Shown: one piece after another, positions 22,054-33,030 of the stretch
Layout: the number at the start of each line of letters is the position of its first letter
Position numbering within the stretch: position 1 is the first letter of the stretch
NCBI RefSeq assembly: GCF_008831285.2
Contig: NC_045138.2
Coordinates: 8,277,205 to 8,337,204 of the forward strand
DNA length: 60,000 nucleotides
Direction: 5' to 3'
DNA from: Nymphaea colorata
Lineage: Eukaryota > Streptophyta > Magnoliopsida > Nymphaeales > Nymphaeaceae
Position numbers and translations under genes: made by a program
The notes under the pieces: generated by a model
Told to the model about the DNA's origin: nothing
Database searches by the model: none
The model's input: the letters and a program-made list of their open reading frames with translations, nothing else

Positions 22054-22960
22054 TGGCCGGAAGGGCGACTAATGGAGACAACAACAATGAGATAAACAAC
22101 ACATGGAATCATGGTGATAAAAACATTCATAGTACATCTATATATAATTCCTTTCCCATTTCATCAACACTCACAAATTCTGGTTGTTAAATTAGATACA
22201 AAAATTTTCTTCTCTGGGAGTCACAATTTATGCCTTTGTTAAAACTTACGATCTCATGGGTTGTACTGATGGTTCTAATGCCTATCCAATTGAATATCTT
22301 ATACCTAGAGACAATACTAAAGTTAAGGATCCGGTATAATGATAATTGGCATTGAGTGGACCAACTTCTATTGAGTTGGATCATGTCTTCTCTTGCTGAT
22401 AATGTACACTGTCAGGTGGTCAGATTAATTCCTCATTTGTTGTTTGGACAACATTGAAAAGATGTATGTTTATGTCTCCCAAGCTAGGGCTAAGATACAA
22501 CAAATGAAAGAACAACTTCAAAAATCTTAAGAAGGGAACCAAGTCCATAAATGAATATTTGCGTAGGGCTACGAATATTGCACACCATCTGCCTTAGTGA
22601 CAAAGCCGGTTGCTAAAGAAGATTTGATTTCGTATATAGCTGCTGGTTTGCCTAATACCGAGTATACATCTTCACGAAATGCATTAAATGTTCATGTGTA
22701 TCCAATTAGTCTTGAGGATCTACTTGAAATGCTTTTGTTGCATGAAATGAAAATTCAAGAAGTTGAAGCTGACATTAACCAAGCATCCAACTCTATGGCA
22801 AACCTAATGTTTAAACCACAATAGTACAATCAATGGAAGCGATTCAACAATAATAGGAATATGAACAATAGTGAAGGAAATCATAACATGGGCAATTAGA
22901 AGTAATAGTTCTAATGGTTCTCTTACTTGTTTTGCTCGTGGAAATAACAGACATAAGGTA
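22054..22960 (+). pseudogene. copia gag (UBN2-type) with degraded zinc knuckle
   Basis: Starts MAGRATNGDNNNE. Blocks of the plant copia capsid domain follow in broken frames: NFLLWESQFMPLL, then DQLLLSWIMSSL, then an open stretch at 22597-22824 with DLISYIAAGLPNTEY and EDLLEMLLLHE. The zinc knuckle near 22925-22985 (CFARGNNRHKVANC) is degraded: the usual CX2C start has lost its second Cys, while the later His and Cys remain. Several stops interrupt it. Confidence 0.8.
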
Positions 22961-23221
22961 GCAAATTGTAGGACTGTTTGTCAAGCATGCAGGGACTGTT
23001 TGTTAAGCATGCAAAGGCCTATGGGTTTCAAATGGGACATGGCGCTTTCAAATGCAAGGCCTATTGGTTTTAGAAAGAAGAACAGGTTGGACCTAAAGTT
23101 CATACTTCCATGGTAATGTGGACAACTGAGAGTGTGAGGTAGTACCCTGACTGAGGAGCCACATAACATTGTACAACATATTTCAACAATTATCATCATT
23201 ACAGACATTGCCATGGTGAGA

Positions 23222-23697
23222 AACTCAAAGTTGGAAATGGTGTAGGACTAGAAATAAAAAATGTTGATAATATTATTTTTCCCTTCCAACACTTTAGATT
23301 CTTTTATGAAGGATATATTACATGTTCAATATATCACAAAAAACTCACTTTTGATTCATCAATTCACTAATGACAACAATGTTCTCTTTGAATTTCACAA
23401 GGATATCAAGACCAATTGGCTACTTCTAACTGGCAAGATGATCAAGGTCTCTATAAATTAGACTTGGGATAGATCAAACATCATAAAACTGAAGCACTCA
23501 TTGGAGAGTGAACCACACTTCATCAGTGGCATCATCACCTCGGGCATCCTTCTCTTAGAATAGCTAGACATGTCATTAATAAACATTGATTGCATGCCTT
23601 CCATGAAAAGGCTTTTTTAAGTTTGTAAATCTTGTTAGATGGGAAAAAGTTGTGAACTTCCCTTCTCATCTATGTCAAGTAATTGGGTGAACCATTA
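23222..23697 (+). pseudogene. copia pol N-terminal part (protease tail to pre-integrase)
   Basis: Reads KLKVGNGVGLEIKNV, then DSFMKDILHVQYITKN, then LIHQFTNDNNVLFEFH, then HHLGHPSLRIARHVINKH. This is the conserved strand running from the protease region to the GAG-pre-integrase HHxGH block of copia pol. It ends within the phrase VNH, exactly where the TTA target duplication of the Pack-type element starts. Confidence 0.75.
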
Positions 23698-23982
23698 GGG
23701 CCCGTTTTATTGTCGGGTGAAATTTAACGTGGTAAATTATCATGGTAAATTTTTCTGGAAAAATTTACGGGATGAATTTTCTCCCTCTTCCAATCTGAGG
23801 CCCTGTTTGATGCACAGAAAAAATTTAATATAGTAAATTTAACCATGTTTGATGCATAGAAAGAATTTAACATGGTAAATGTTGTTTTTTTTTCTTCTCG
23901 TCCGCAATGATTTTACTGCAACCACTAAGGCAGCTGCAGAGCTCCATTTGATCCAACCCAGCGAAGATTCTTAATCCATAAA

Positions 23983-24096
23983 ATAGGATTTCATTTCCTT
24001 GTCTTCACATCGAAGCGAGCATGCAAAGATTTATGTAGCAGGAACACGAGGCTGATGTAAATTAGGATTTCATTTCCTTGTCTTCACATCGAAGAG
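23983..24096. repeat. 32-bp direct repeat inside element 2
   Basis: A block beginning TAGGATTTCATTTCCTTG and ending TCACATCGAAG occurs twice about 80 bp apart (starts near 23984 and 24063). It is identical across the shared part, suggesting a recent local duplication in the 3' flank of the captured UGD piece. Confidence 0.8.
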
Positions 24097-24317
24097 AGGG
24101 CTGATTTTGTAAAGTTGATTGTATTTTTAATTGTCAATTTGTCATAGTTGGAGAACAAATAGGAATTGCGTTTTATTTAACCTAAAACCACAAAATTTTC
24201 ATAACAGTGTCACCAAGACACTGAAAAGAACCTCCTTTTCTGGATATGTCATCAAATTTCAAAATAAGCAGACATGAAAATGCAGTACAAACTGTAACAT
24301 TTTCATACATGCTCTGC

Positions 24318-25110
24318 CTATGCCATAACAGGCATGTCCTTGAGCCATGGATCCAGCTGCTTGCCAATTGAGTAAACTATGAAACCAATGTTCCTCAGGT
24401 GCTCAGTGTCAACAACATTTCGGCCATCAAACACAAATGCAAGCTTCTGCATGTTATCATAGATCCTTTGGTAATCTAGGTTCTTGAACTCATCCCACTC
24501 AGTTAAGATGCAGATGGCATGTGCATCCTTTGTTGCTTCATATGCATCCCACACAACACTCACCTGCTTGACGGCAGTGGGGCTTCTTGGCTGCAGATGA
24601 ATTGGATGGTCCCAGTCAAATTTCTTCATGGAAAGGTCCCTTTGGATCTGATCCTCAGTCACTTGAGGATCATAGATGCTGACGTTTGCCTTGTCACCAA
24701 GAAGGCCACTGCAGAGGTGTCTCCCTGGTGTTTCCTGTGTTTTTCTTGAATGCAAAGCCGAGGACCGCAATTTTTTTACCAGCAACAGTGTTGAACATGG
24801 ACGAAACTACCCGGTTAACGAACCGGCTCTTCTGGTATTCATTGATCTTGATGACCTGCTTCCAATAATTAGCAACCTCAGGCAAGCCGTTGCACTGACA
24901 GATGTATACCAGGTTCAGGATGTCCTTCTTGAAGCATGATCCACCAAACCCAACACTAGCATTCAAGAACTTCGGACCAATTCTTGAATCCTTCCCCACA
25001 GCATGGGAAACTTCTGTAATATCTGCTCCTGTGGCTTCACAAAGTGCAGACATTACATTCGTAGAGGAGATCCTCTGTGCCAAGAAGGGAAAAAACGAAT
25101 TAGCCTGGGT
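24318..25110 (-). pseudogene. UGD: Captured C-terminal half of UDP-glucose 6-dehydrogenase
   Basis: UGD oxidises UDP-glucose to UDP-glucuronate in the cytosol for cell-wall sugars. On the - strand, from about 25090 down, the sequence reads [20 protein letters not shown], then [20 protein letters not shown], then [17 protein letters not shown], then [16 protein letters not shown]. It continues to the C-terminus ending YSIGKQLDPWLKDM and a stop at 24318. Catalytic Cys (in GFGGSCF) and the UDP-binding domain are present, but the N-terminal Rossmann half (about 240 of 480 residues) is absent. After TRETP the frame jumps: 11 bases appear missing near 24718 compared with the family, so the two open stretches (24694-25149 and 24318-24785) are in different phases. 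Apart from this it is very well conserved, so the capture looks recent. Plant UGD coding regions usually lack introns, so a genomic origin and a cDNA origin cannot be told apart here. Confidence 0.93.
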
Positions 25111-25399
25111 CGAAATGCATTCAACTTGACTCTCGTTTTTCAGCTCCAAATCTGTGAAAGACGTCGTGAGAACACTAGATCTGGCTACATATTATGAAAC
25201 TAGTTGATGAATCAGTCAAAATCTTCAGATCTCCCAACATGGTTGCCAGGAAAATCTCATAGCAACACCAAAAAGACTATATAAAAGAACAACCAGATGG
25301 TAAAATCAGCAAATTTCTAAAAAAAATATGCACGCTTAAGGAAAAAAACAGGACATCAAAGAATCGCAGGGATTCAACAAAGAACCTGTAATAGATAAT

Positions 25400-25502
25400 T
25401 TTCATATTGTTCTACAAATTCTCAGCGTTGAAGATAGGCACTTCATGTTACCATTCTTCAATTTCTTCTCGGAAGCACCCAATTCATCTCCAATCGCCAT
25501 AT
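25400..25502 (-). pseudogene. Possible second captured gene start
   Basis: On the - strand an ATG near 25501 opens MAIGDELGASEKKLKNGNMK and continues about ten residues more. Upstream of it is ordinary AT/GC-mixed DNA and then a GC-rich purine/pyrimidine patch (25840-25960) like a promoter-proximal leader. It could be a first exon captured with or separately from UGD. I do not recognise the protein. Confidence 0.25.
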
Positions 25503-26004
25503 TTCTTCCAAACTAAAAACTGAAACGTAATAAAAGAAAAGGCACTTGAGTAAGACAGGAAAGAAGAAGAAAACCATGAAACTTCGGATACCAAAATAAT
25601 TAAGTTACTGAATTACACAAAATTCCTGCTAATTGATCCAGAAAACGAAGATCCCCAAAAACAAAAACTCATCACCATCAGCGTCTGTCCAAAACGAAGC
25701 AGATTCTCGGGAAGTTTCCGAGTTGGACTGAACATCCATTAACTACTCAAGAGTCTTGACACTCACATCTCCAAGAGAGAAGACGAACCCATGAATTGAT
25801 CCATTGACAAAACCAGTCAGTGTGAAAAAGGAACCCGAGGGGAGCGGCGAGGGTTGAGCAGCGACGGTGAGAGCGGCGACGGCGGAGCGGCGACGATGAG
25901 CAGGCACCTATTCTCCAATGCGAGGGAGCTCGTCGATTGCAGAGGAAGACGCATGGGTGAATGCCTTCGAAAGGAAAATATCTTTCACCCGCTCACTTTA
26001 TCGT

Positions 26005-26030
26005 AAACGGGGTGAAATTTCACGCCGTTT
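26005..26030. repeat. Subterminal palindrome in element 2, inner
   Basis: Arms AAACGGGGTGAAA and TTTCACGCCGTTT pair with one mismatch. It is the counterpart of the palindrome at 16880-16904. Confidence 0.9.
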
Positions 26031-26044
26031 GATGGTTTTTCTGT

Positions 26045-26070
26045 CGGGCGGGTGAAATTTCACCCGCCCG
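26045..26070. repeat. Subterminal palindrome in element 2, outer
   Basis: A perfect 26-bp palindrome with arms CGGGCGGGTGAAA and TTTCACCCGCCCG, about 50 bp inside the right end. Confidence 0.9.
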
Positions 26071-26120
26071 TATGTATTTCAACCGCTCCACCTATTTTTT
26101 CTGGGCAATCAAACGGGCCC

Positions 26121-26280
26121 TTAGATTTATGTTTTTATGAGGTGTGGAAGGTACCCCAATTTCATTGTTGCATGGATATTATTATTACGTTTGTTTTATT
26201 GATGGATGTTTTTGTTTTACATGGATATTTGTTATTACATTTAAGTTTGAAGTGCTATCGAGGCAGGCAAGAGAATGAGG
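26121..26280 (+). pseudogene. copia integrase core, resumed after the insertion
   Basis: Immediately after the TTA duplication the copia-1 pol continues in mixed frames. Blocks correspond to the integrase start (DLW-GP-like), then a YYYVCFID stretch and a FTWI stretch followed by a KFEVL-like phrase, the standard order of the copia DDE integrase. It breaks off after about 26250 into unassigned sequence (26270-26520). Confidence 0.65.
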
Positions 26281-26678
26281 CAAGTCAAGCGACATGGGAA
26301 ATCACTTCTAGAAAGACAACCTCCAAAGCCCAAAGATAAAACAATGAAGATGGAAGAGGTACAAAGGCCTTCAAAAGCTTAAGAATCCAACCTCCCAATT
26401 CATGGCAGTTCCGTTTCTCAGTTCGAAAAGTGTATTGTTGGCACCAGCTTGGAGCACTAAGCAGCTCTTGATTCAAGGGTTCGGCTATAGCCGAATGTGA
26501 GGGAAAGATCATTTATACCGATGCTGAAAAGATCATTTTATCAGGTAATAGGTAAGTTAACGCATTACAAAGTGAGTGGGGAGGGGAATACATGTTAGTC
26601 TCTCAATATCATGATATCCTTAATTTACAGCATCACAATGCTCATTAATTTTAGTTTATAAGTTGAAAGTGCTTATTT

Positions 26679-27590
26679 TTGGGTTATAATAATCAGCATA
26701 AGGGTCATTTATCTCTCAACCAAGGTCGAATAGGTTATCTATATATCACAATGTTGTATTTGATGAACATGTTTTTCCCTTTTAAGGAAAGTAGTCTAAA
26801 ACTAATCTCAGAACAATACACCATCACCGGTTTCTGTTCCTTTTCCTACATCACCAACATTTGAACCCCTTCTGTCCACCACATTGTCCCTTCTCTATTT
26901 AACCCTAAAACACAATTACTACCAACTGCTACATTTGATGAATAATTAATCATGAAGCTGTGACACCTTCCTCTGCCCTTGAACCCAAGCCAATTCTTTT
27001 TGTCCCACCTATGTGAAATCAGGCTATGACCACTCATGTCTTGATTGGATCTCATAAAGCTAAGCCTTGCCACACCTAATGACATTCTCCCTCCACAGTC
27101 TTACTGAATTATTTAGCAACAAAAAACTAATGTCCTTAGCTCAAGACTCCAAATTCTCGTCATGGAATCAAACTATGGAGGCTGAGTACTGAGCCTTAAT
27201 AAGAAATCACATTTGGACTTTTGTTTCCCCTGCCTCTCATTACAATGTTATTGATAAAAAAATGAGTTTATAAAATTAAACAAGCTAATGGGACTAATGA
27301 GAGATACAAGTTTCGTTGGGTTTTATTGGTTCTAAAGTTTGACACGTCTTTGTTTTTGTGGATTACAAATACTCACACTATTTACTTTTTCATATATGTA
27401 TATGATATTTTAATTTTTGAAAGCTCTTCCTCTGTTATTGATTCTTGCATTCGGTAAATAAGTGCATAGTTTGTTATTAAAGACCTTGGGTCTTTTTCTC
27501 ACACAACACAAATACATGCTTGATCATCTCACATAGTTTGGTCATTAGGACGTCAAAGGTGTTGATATGCCTCTTTCTCATGGAGTGGCT
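26679..27590 (+). pseudogene. copia post-integrase and reverse transcriptase remnants
   Basis: The first part has GYNNQHKGHLSLN and a VVFDEHVFPF-like phrase in a neighbouring frame, the conserved stretch after the copia integrase. From about 27170 reverse transcriptase phrases follow in broken frames: ALIRNHIWTFV, YNVI, then VFVDYKYSHYLLF, DILIF and VIKDLG. The segment between the VYKIK and DTSLF blocks is shortened, so part of the palm domain is deleted. The catalytic YVDD box is not intact. Confidence 0.7.
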
Positions 27591-27601
27591 CTATCTTGTT
27601 A

Positions 27602-27724
27602 TAGGGTGTTCAACAAGCAAGTCAAGCTCAAGCTTGTCCAGCTCGAGCTTGAGTTGAGTCACAACTTGCTTGACTCGAGTACTTTATGTGCTGGTTCAAG
27701 CTTGATCTTGACTCATATAAGCTT
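27602..27724. mobile_element. hAT-type end fragment (CTCGAGCTTGAG family)
   Basis: Starts TAGGGTGTTCAACAAGCAAG and continues with repeated CAAGCTCAAGCTTG/CTCGAGCTTGAG words. The same kind of end bounds the element at 52222-53555. It interrupts copia-1. The partner end was not found. Confidence 0.45.
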
Positions 27725-27739
27725 GTCTCCCCAGTCATT

Positions 27740-29230
27740 TTCAAATAGATTATAGATAGCTTATTAAGTGTTAACTGTTAACCAGGCTTTTAAGGGGCAG
27801 TAGCTACAATGGCACAATCATGTGAACTGCATATTAAGCGAAGGAAAAGTATATACAGTGTGCATACACAAAAGCTGCTTAATATGTCTCAAGATATACC
27901 TCAAATTCCATTAGTTTTTCAAAACAAGGTAGAACATAGTACCATTAGTTGCAATGACAAATTTGTTTTACATGAAATAAACCATGTTATGTCTTGCTTT
28001 TCTTAATGGAAAGAAAATTCTATCTTCTATTGGAACTCTTAGATGCCACAATTGTGTTCTTTTTAACCAACCATGTATCCATCATAATCACACTCTCATG
28101 TGCCCATCAATTTGATAAGGGAAGTCTCAATTCAGAACTTAACGTGCTACCTACCAACAACAACCATTAGAGGAGCAATTCAGAACTTCGCACACTACCT
28201 GTAATGCTATAAGCTACTTCAACATAATTAACAAGCATATACTTTCTGCAAGTTTCAAGTTTATTATATGAAACATCAAAGTGTCTAAACAAATGTTAGA
28301 TCACAACAATCTCTCATTCAGCTATTCATATCTTTTGGTCAAGCAGATCTAGTGAATGTTATCACATATTAAATAGCAAATGATGTATATACAATGATGA
28401 GTGCTCCCAGAGATTTGGAAAAAAGTCTGATCACACTTGTATATTTCAAAAATTACAACTAGAGACATGTATAGGTGCTGTAGTTTAAGAACCCTGTACA
28501 ACTTGTATATTTCTTGTGGCATAATGCTTCACACACACTCTGTACAAAATGAAGGTGCTGTTATTTATGAAGCTTGTGCAGTAAATGTACGTGGAGTTAG
28601 ACGTTGAACATAGAACCTTCAATAGTCTCTCTCTCTTCTATATCATTTCAAGTACAATGTCAACCTTTTACATGGTAGCAATTCTTATGCACATGCATAC
28701 AACAACTACTTATGTAACTCCAACAATAGCTTCACATGCACTTTCAGAGTCCCATAGTTTGATGATTTTATTTTAAATATTATATAATGTAATATGAAAT
28801 ACATACTAACCAGACCCATTGTAGAAAAAATCTCAACTCATTGATTTCCCACCAATCTCTATAGTCAAACCAGCAACCTGTAAATAAGATAAAAAATCTT
28901 TTCTATGCTTAAAAAATCATCTTCATTTGTATCTGCATCTAAACAAATGAGATTCAATAAAAAATTTGAAGTAAACTCACGGCAGCAAGATAAAAAGATA
29001 ACATGATACAAAACTATCAAGTAAAATGCACATTTTGCATCTTCACTACCAAATGAGATCAATGAACGAAGAACTTACGTAATAGAATTGAACTTGAACT
29101 ATTTCAAAGAAATAAATCCAGTTGTGTCTTCATTAGCATCCTAAAAGCAAGTCAATAATAGTTTATTAATAAGGAAATATAATAATACAATATATAAAGA
29201 CAAATTAACATCATAAACTTGGTTAATGAT
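27740..29230. other. No recognisable gene
   Basis: AT-rich DNA with no family-level match that I can see on either strand. Its right part may belong to the hAT element whose transposase lies at 29236-31110. Confidence 0.4.
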
Positions 29231-29235
29231 AGACT

Positions 29236-31110
29236 TACCATTAGCAAGACAAAGTTCATAGAACAGGGCCACTATAGTGTTTTATCCAATCATCTACACA
29301 AGCTAAAGCTTCCACTATCATGGATGCCAATGCACTATGACTGTTATCCAGAATTCGACCTTCAGTATTAGACGCTGATTTAGAAGCAACTATAGTAATA
29401 TGAATAGACAATATGTCACGTGCCATCTATGCTAAGATGGGGTATTTGGTTTTTTTTTTTATCTTTCCATCAATTCAAAATATCAAGTGAATCTGAAGTA
29501 TCAACATTGTTTTTTATCAACCCATTTTTTAAATACATGTCAAGATCAGACTTATGAACTTGAAAAGGAACATTATCTGCCTTATTTAAAAAAGTAAAGA
29601 GGTCTACAATGCAACTAGTATATGTGCCAAGATTAGAGTTACTATAGGAGACATTACCAAAGTCAGAAATATTGACATCGTCATCCATACTTGTACCAAA
29701 CCTTCACTTTCGCAACATAACTATCACAAGATCTTGCAAAGTACTTCTCACAAATGTTATTCGTCTTTTTTTTTTCGGTTCTAAATCTTTGAAAAACAAA
29801 CTCTGATAATGTAACTTTGTCCTTGGGTCAAATATAGATGCAATGCCCATTAATAAATTACAGGTGCTCCAATATTTGCCAAACCTCTCTTTTATTTTGG
29901 TGGTCATTATCTTCAAAAATCCATAATCATTGTCAACTTTGTCTTGCAATATTTCTTAGACCTTTCAAAATCTCAAGAAAAAACAGTTTTGTAGTTGGAT
30001 AATCGGATCTTGAAAAACCACATGAATATTATGAAATACTTCAAGAAAGACACTTTTTTTTTTGCTTTCTCCTACTCATATGGTTCCAACAACCATCTAA
30101 AATCTTGATCTTCCAATCTACAACTAGCAAAAGCATTCTTATATAGAAGTGCTATCTCTAACATCAAGAAAGAAAAATTCAACCAAGTTGCAACATTTAG
30201 TATCAATTTTTCTTTAGTAGAAATTTATAATTCTTTTGTTGCAGCTCCATATAGATGGAGTGTTGATGGTGAGCATTGAGATATTTGACTGCTTATCTTC
30301 TTACTGGTTTCATCTTAAATAGCATGTAAACCATCAAATTAATTCAGAAAATGTGTACAATAATGCACATGAAAGAACTTGCCCCTTGATATGAACTCGT
30401 GTCACTTTTTTTCATATGTTATTTTAATGTTCTCAAAAGAACATCATTTGAATAAGCACTGCCAATTGTAATTGATATAATCTTCTTATTTTTCAATCTA
30501 AAAAACTTTTAACAATTACATTTGTCAAAACTTTACCGTTGTGAGGTGGTTCTACTTCACCAAAACTGTTGTACGTTTTTGAAGTGCCCATGCATGATCA
30601 ATGAAGTGAGGTCATAGATATATATCAAACTTGTTGATTTAATGTCCACATATTTATCATCAATTTAATAGATACAATAATTCAAAAATTCTCTTTTGAC
30701 TTTTTTTTTTCCTATGTCATATAATTTCATAACATCTCTACTCATTGTTACTCTTGAAATGGGTGTCTAATTTGGAAAATCAAGATGAGTCAAAAACTTA
30801 AACCACCCATGTTTAACCATATTAAATGTATACTTGTGACATACTATCATCTTTGCCAAAATTTTTCTTATTTTCTCTATTTTTAGGTTAGCACCTTTAA
30901 CCATCAAATAGTTTGGTAGCCCTGAAGATTCACTAATGCCAAAACTCACGTTTGTTTTTTCATATTGTAGCGTACAACTACAATACACGTATGTCTTCTC
31001 ATTGACAATGTGCTTCCCCCGACACCTATTACAAAAGTTAGTTTGCAATATTTACATGTGCCCTTCTTCACACCAGCCACAATTATTTCTTCAAAAAATC
31101 CAAACTGATG
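29236..31110 (-). pseudogene. hAT transposase, decayed
   Basis: Remnant of a cut-and-paste transposase of the hAT (Ac-like) superfamily. Read on the - strand from about 31105: a BED zinc finger with CKYC and STLSMRRHTC, then a region with KIRKILAKMIV and GWFKFL (the usual start of the plant hAT domain). The middle portion is broken. Then KERFGKYWSTCNLLMGIASI with FDPR follows, and finally the C-terminal dimerisation block: a W-K pair, MARDILSI, VASKSA, GRILDNS and a CVDDWI phrase near 29290. Frames shift repeatedly and stops are common, so it is dead. The terminal repeats were not identified. Confidence 0.85.
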
Positions 31111-31599
31111 AAGTTTTTTGTTCTTTGACTGTTTGCATTGTGCATACTGTCTTCAATTTTACCATTGGAAACATCCTCATTTTCAGGTGATGCAATATAA
31201 GTTGGATCTATGCTATCACTCACCATATATTGTTGTGTTGAATATTTCAATACAATAAGTCAGTTCAATGAACTTGTGCTTGAATCATATAGTGACTGTT
31301 TTCATCTGTTTTGCATTTTCTCTTGACGTTAACATTATTCTACTTCACAAAAACAAAAGTAAATACTAAAGATAAATGTTAACATCAATAAACATATATG
31401 CTAATATCACTAAAGGTTCACATTCAGTTGTTCGAATTGAATCCATAAGATGCAAAGTCCAACATTTACTAAGAAAAACGAGTGGTGGAACATTGTGATG
31501 AAGGACTACAATCAAGTCTCTGCATCCTATATGAAGTTTGAGGCATTTAAAATGGTAGGTAGCCTAAGTGATCAACCAAGCTTAGCAGCCTAGGTGAGT

Positions 31600-31601
<2 letters not shown>

Positions 31602-31647
<46 letters not shown>
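31602..31647. repeat. (TA)n microsatellite
   Basis: About 22 TA units directly before the LTR-like sequence that begins TGTTAACACCCC. Confidence 0.95.
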
Positions 31648-31651
<4 letters not shown>

Positions 31652-31834
31652 AACACCCCAAATTTTTCCACATCAAAATTGAAGCAATGTCAAAATTTCA
31701 CAAAAGAATTGTGAAAAATTACAATTTCAAAGCCAATTCCGAATCTAAAGAGCAATTTAGATTCAAATTATAAATTTGACTCATGACATGAATCCCAAAG
31801 CAGGATTACGAGTCCAAAATAGATCCAAATTAGG

Positions 31835-31950
31835 ATTTGAAATCCAAATCCAATTACAAATGTCATTTGGAATCCAAATCCAATTACAAATGTCATTTGG
31901 AATCCAAATCCAATTACAAATGTCACTTGAAATCCATATCTGATTGTAAA
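31835..31950. repeat. 30-bp minisatellite
   Basis: About four units of 30 bp, each containing AATCCAAATCCAATTACAAA. The middle two are identical; the outer two are diverged. A - strand open frame through it reads a repeating TFVIGFGFQM peptide, which I take as a by-product. Confidence 0.9.
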
Positions 31951-33023
31951 ATTCAAATTTTGATTTAAATCAAGAATTGGATCTAATTCGGTTTAGAATG
32001 CTATGTGGGACCCACGTGTGGCCCCACCTTACTCGTGTGGTCAGAAGCCCACCCAAGAGGTCACACAAAATATCTTCTCTCAATTAAATAAAAAAATCAT
32101 TTTCAAAAGGAAATGAATAGGGGTTCATAAGAAAAGAGAGACATTAATCTCTCTCTCTCCCTTAGTTAAAGAAAAATCAAATTCCAAAGAAGAAGCAAGT
32201 ATTAGACTTGACCTGGGTGCATCCAAATGTGGCGCCAATTTCAGCTACTCGGTCAACATGATCAACTCATTCAAAAGGGTAGGACTGTCCCGCGACCCAA
32301 TTATTGGACAAAAATAGACCCTGACTGGATCTTCACTTTGATTAACTCAATCAAAGTACAATTTAGCTCAATTAAGAGCTTTCTTAACTTAAATTTATAG
32401 AATTACCTCAAACAAATTAAAACTACTCGCAAATGAGCTTTGATGTTGGTCAATTGGTCAAATTTCACCAATCTGGATAATTTTGCCATTCTATGATCAA
32501 ATTGGCGTTACAAAACCTAATTTAAGATTTTATGAAAGGAAAATATGCATTTGGATTTGTCAAATGCATAAATCAAATCCAAATTAAAATTCAATATTTC
32601 AAACCAAAGTTTGATTCAATTGAAATCCACCTTCAATTAAGTTATGGATGAAAATACCCTTTTCAAACCAAATTTGACAGAATTTTCAAATTTTATTCAA
32701 ATTTTAATTGAATTGTCATAATAAAATAACATTTAGAGCTTAAAAACTAGGTTTTAACCTAACAATCTCAATTTCAAACAAAGAAAAAATAAATAGAACA
32801 AAATAAGGCAAAATCCTGCAAAAGGGCATTTTTTGTCCAAAATTTTGGTCAAAATGGGCAAATAGGTCTGAACCAAGGTAGACCACGCCAAACCCAACCC
32901 AAATGAGCTAGGTGGGGTCAACTAGGATCATTAAAACCCTATTTAACTCATTTCATAAGTCCCCAAAGTCTTAAGTGAGTTTCGAATGTGAGTTAAGGTA
33001 GTGGTTGAACTCATCCCCTTCTC

Positions 33024-33030
33024 TATATAA
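33024..33030 (+). promoter_or_regulatory. TATA box in LTR-like region
   Basis: TATATAA preceded by a CCCCTTCTC stretch and followed after about 25-30 bp by a purine-rich leader, as in LTR promoters. There is no gene with a normal start codon directly downstream. Confidence 0.4.

Larger units (their letters stand above)
23698..26120. mobile_element. Pack-type PIF/Harbinger-like element 2 (UGD fragment carrier)
   Basis: A 2423-bp non-autonomous element with TTA on both sides (23695-23697 and 26121-26123). The left inverted repeat is GGGCCCGTTTTATTG; the right, on the other strand, is GGGCCCGTTTGATTGCC. Its left about 180 bp match the reverse complement of the right end of element 1. Its right end matches element 1's left end in the same way, so the two are one family inserted in opposite orientations. 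It carries the C-terminal half of UDP-glucose 6-dehydrogenase on the - strand, a second possible gene start, and GC-rich DNA at 25840-25960. It landed in copia pol, and the integrase core resumes immediately after the second TTA, which independently confirms the boundaries. No transposase is encoded. Confidence 0.88.
21999..27600 (+). mobile_element. Ty1/copia retrotransposon 1, decayed and split by an insertion
   Basis: A copia-type element begins with a primer-binding-site motif TGGTATCAGATC (21999-22010; the family standard is TGGTATCAGAGC, complementary to initiator Met-tRNA). It continues through gag, a pol N-terminal part, integrase and reverse transcriptase remnants, all on the + strand. 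The Pack-type element at 23698-26120 sits between the pre-integrase region and the integrase core. Many stops and indels make it dead. The upstream LTR probably occupies about 21660-21995, with GTTTATAAAG near 21868 as a TATA-like motif. No downstream LTR was identified; the reverse transcriptase runs into a hAT-type end at 27602. Confidence 0.8.

Noticed and set aside
24519-25197. Open frames on the + strand through the UGD fragment
   Set aside because: Antisense shadows of the conserved UGD coding sequence on the - strand.
31768-31956. Repetitive peptide frame on the - strand
   Set aside because: By-product of a 30-bp minisatellite whose unit is a multiple of three.
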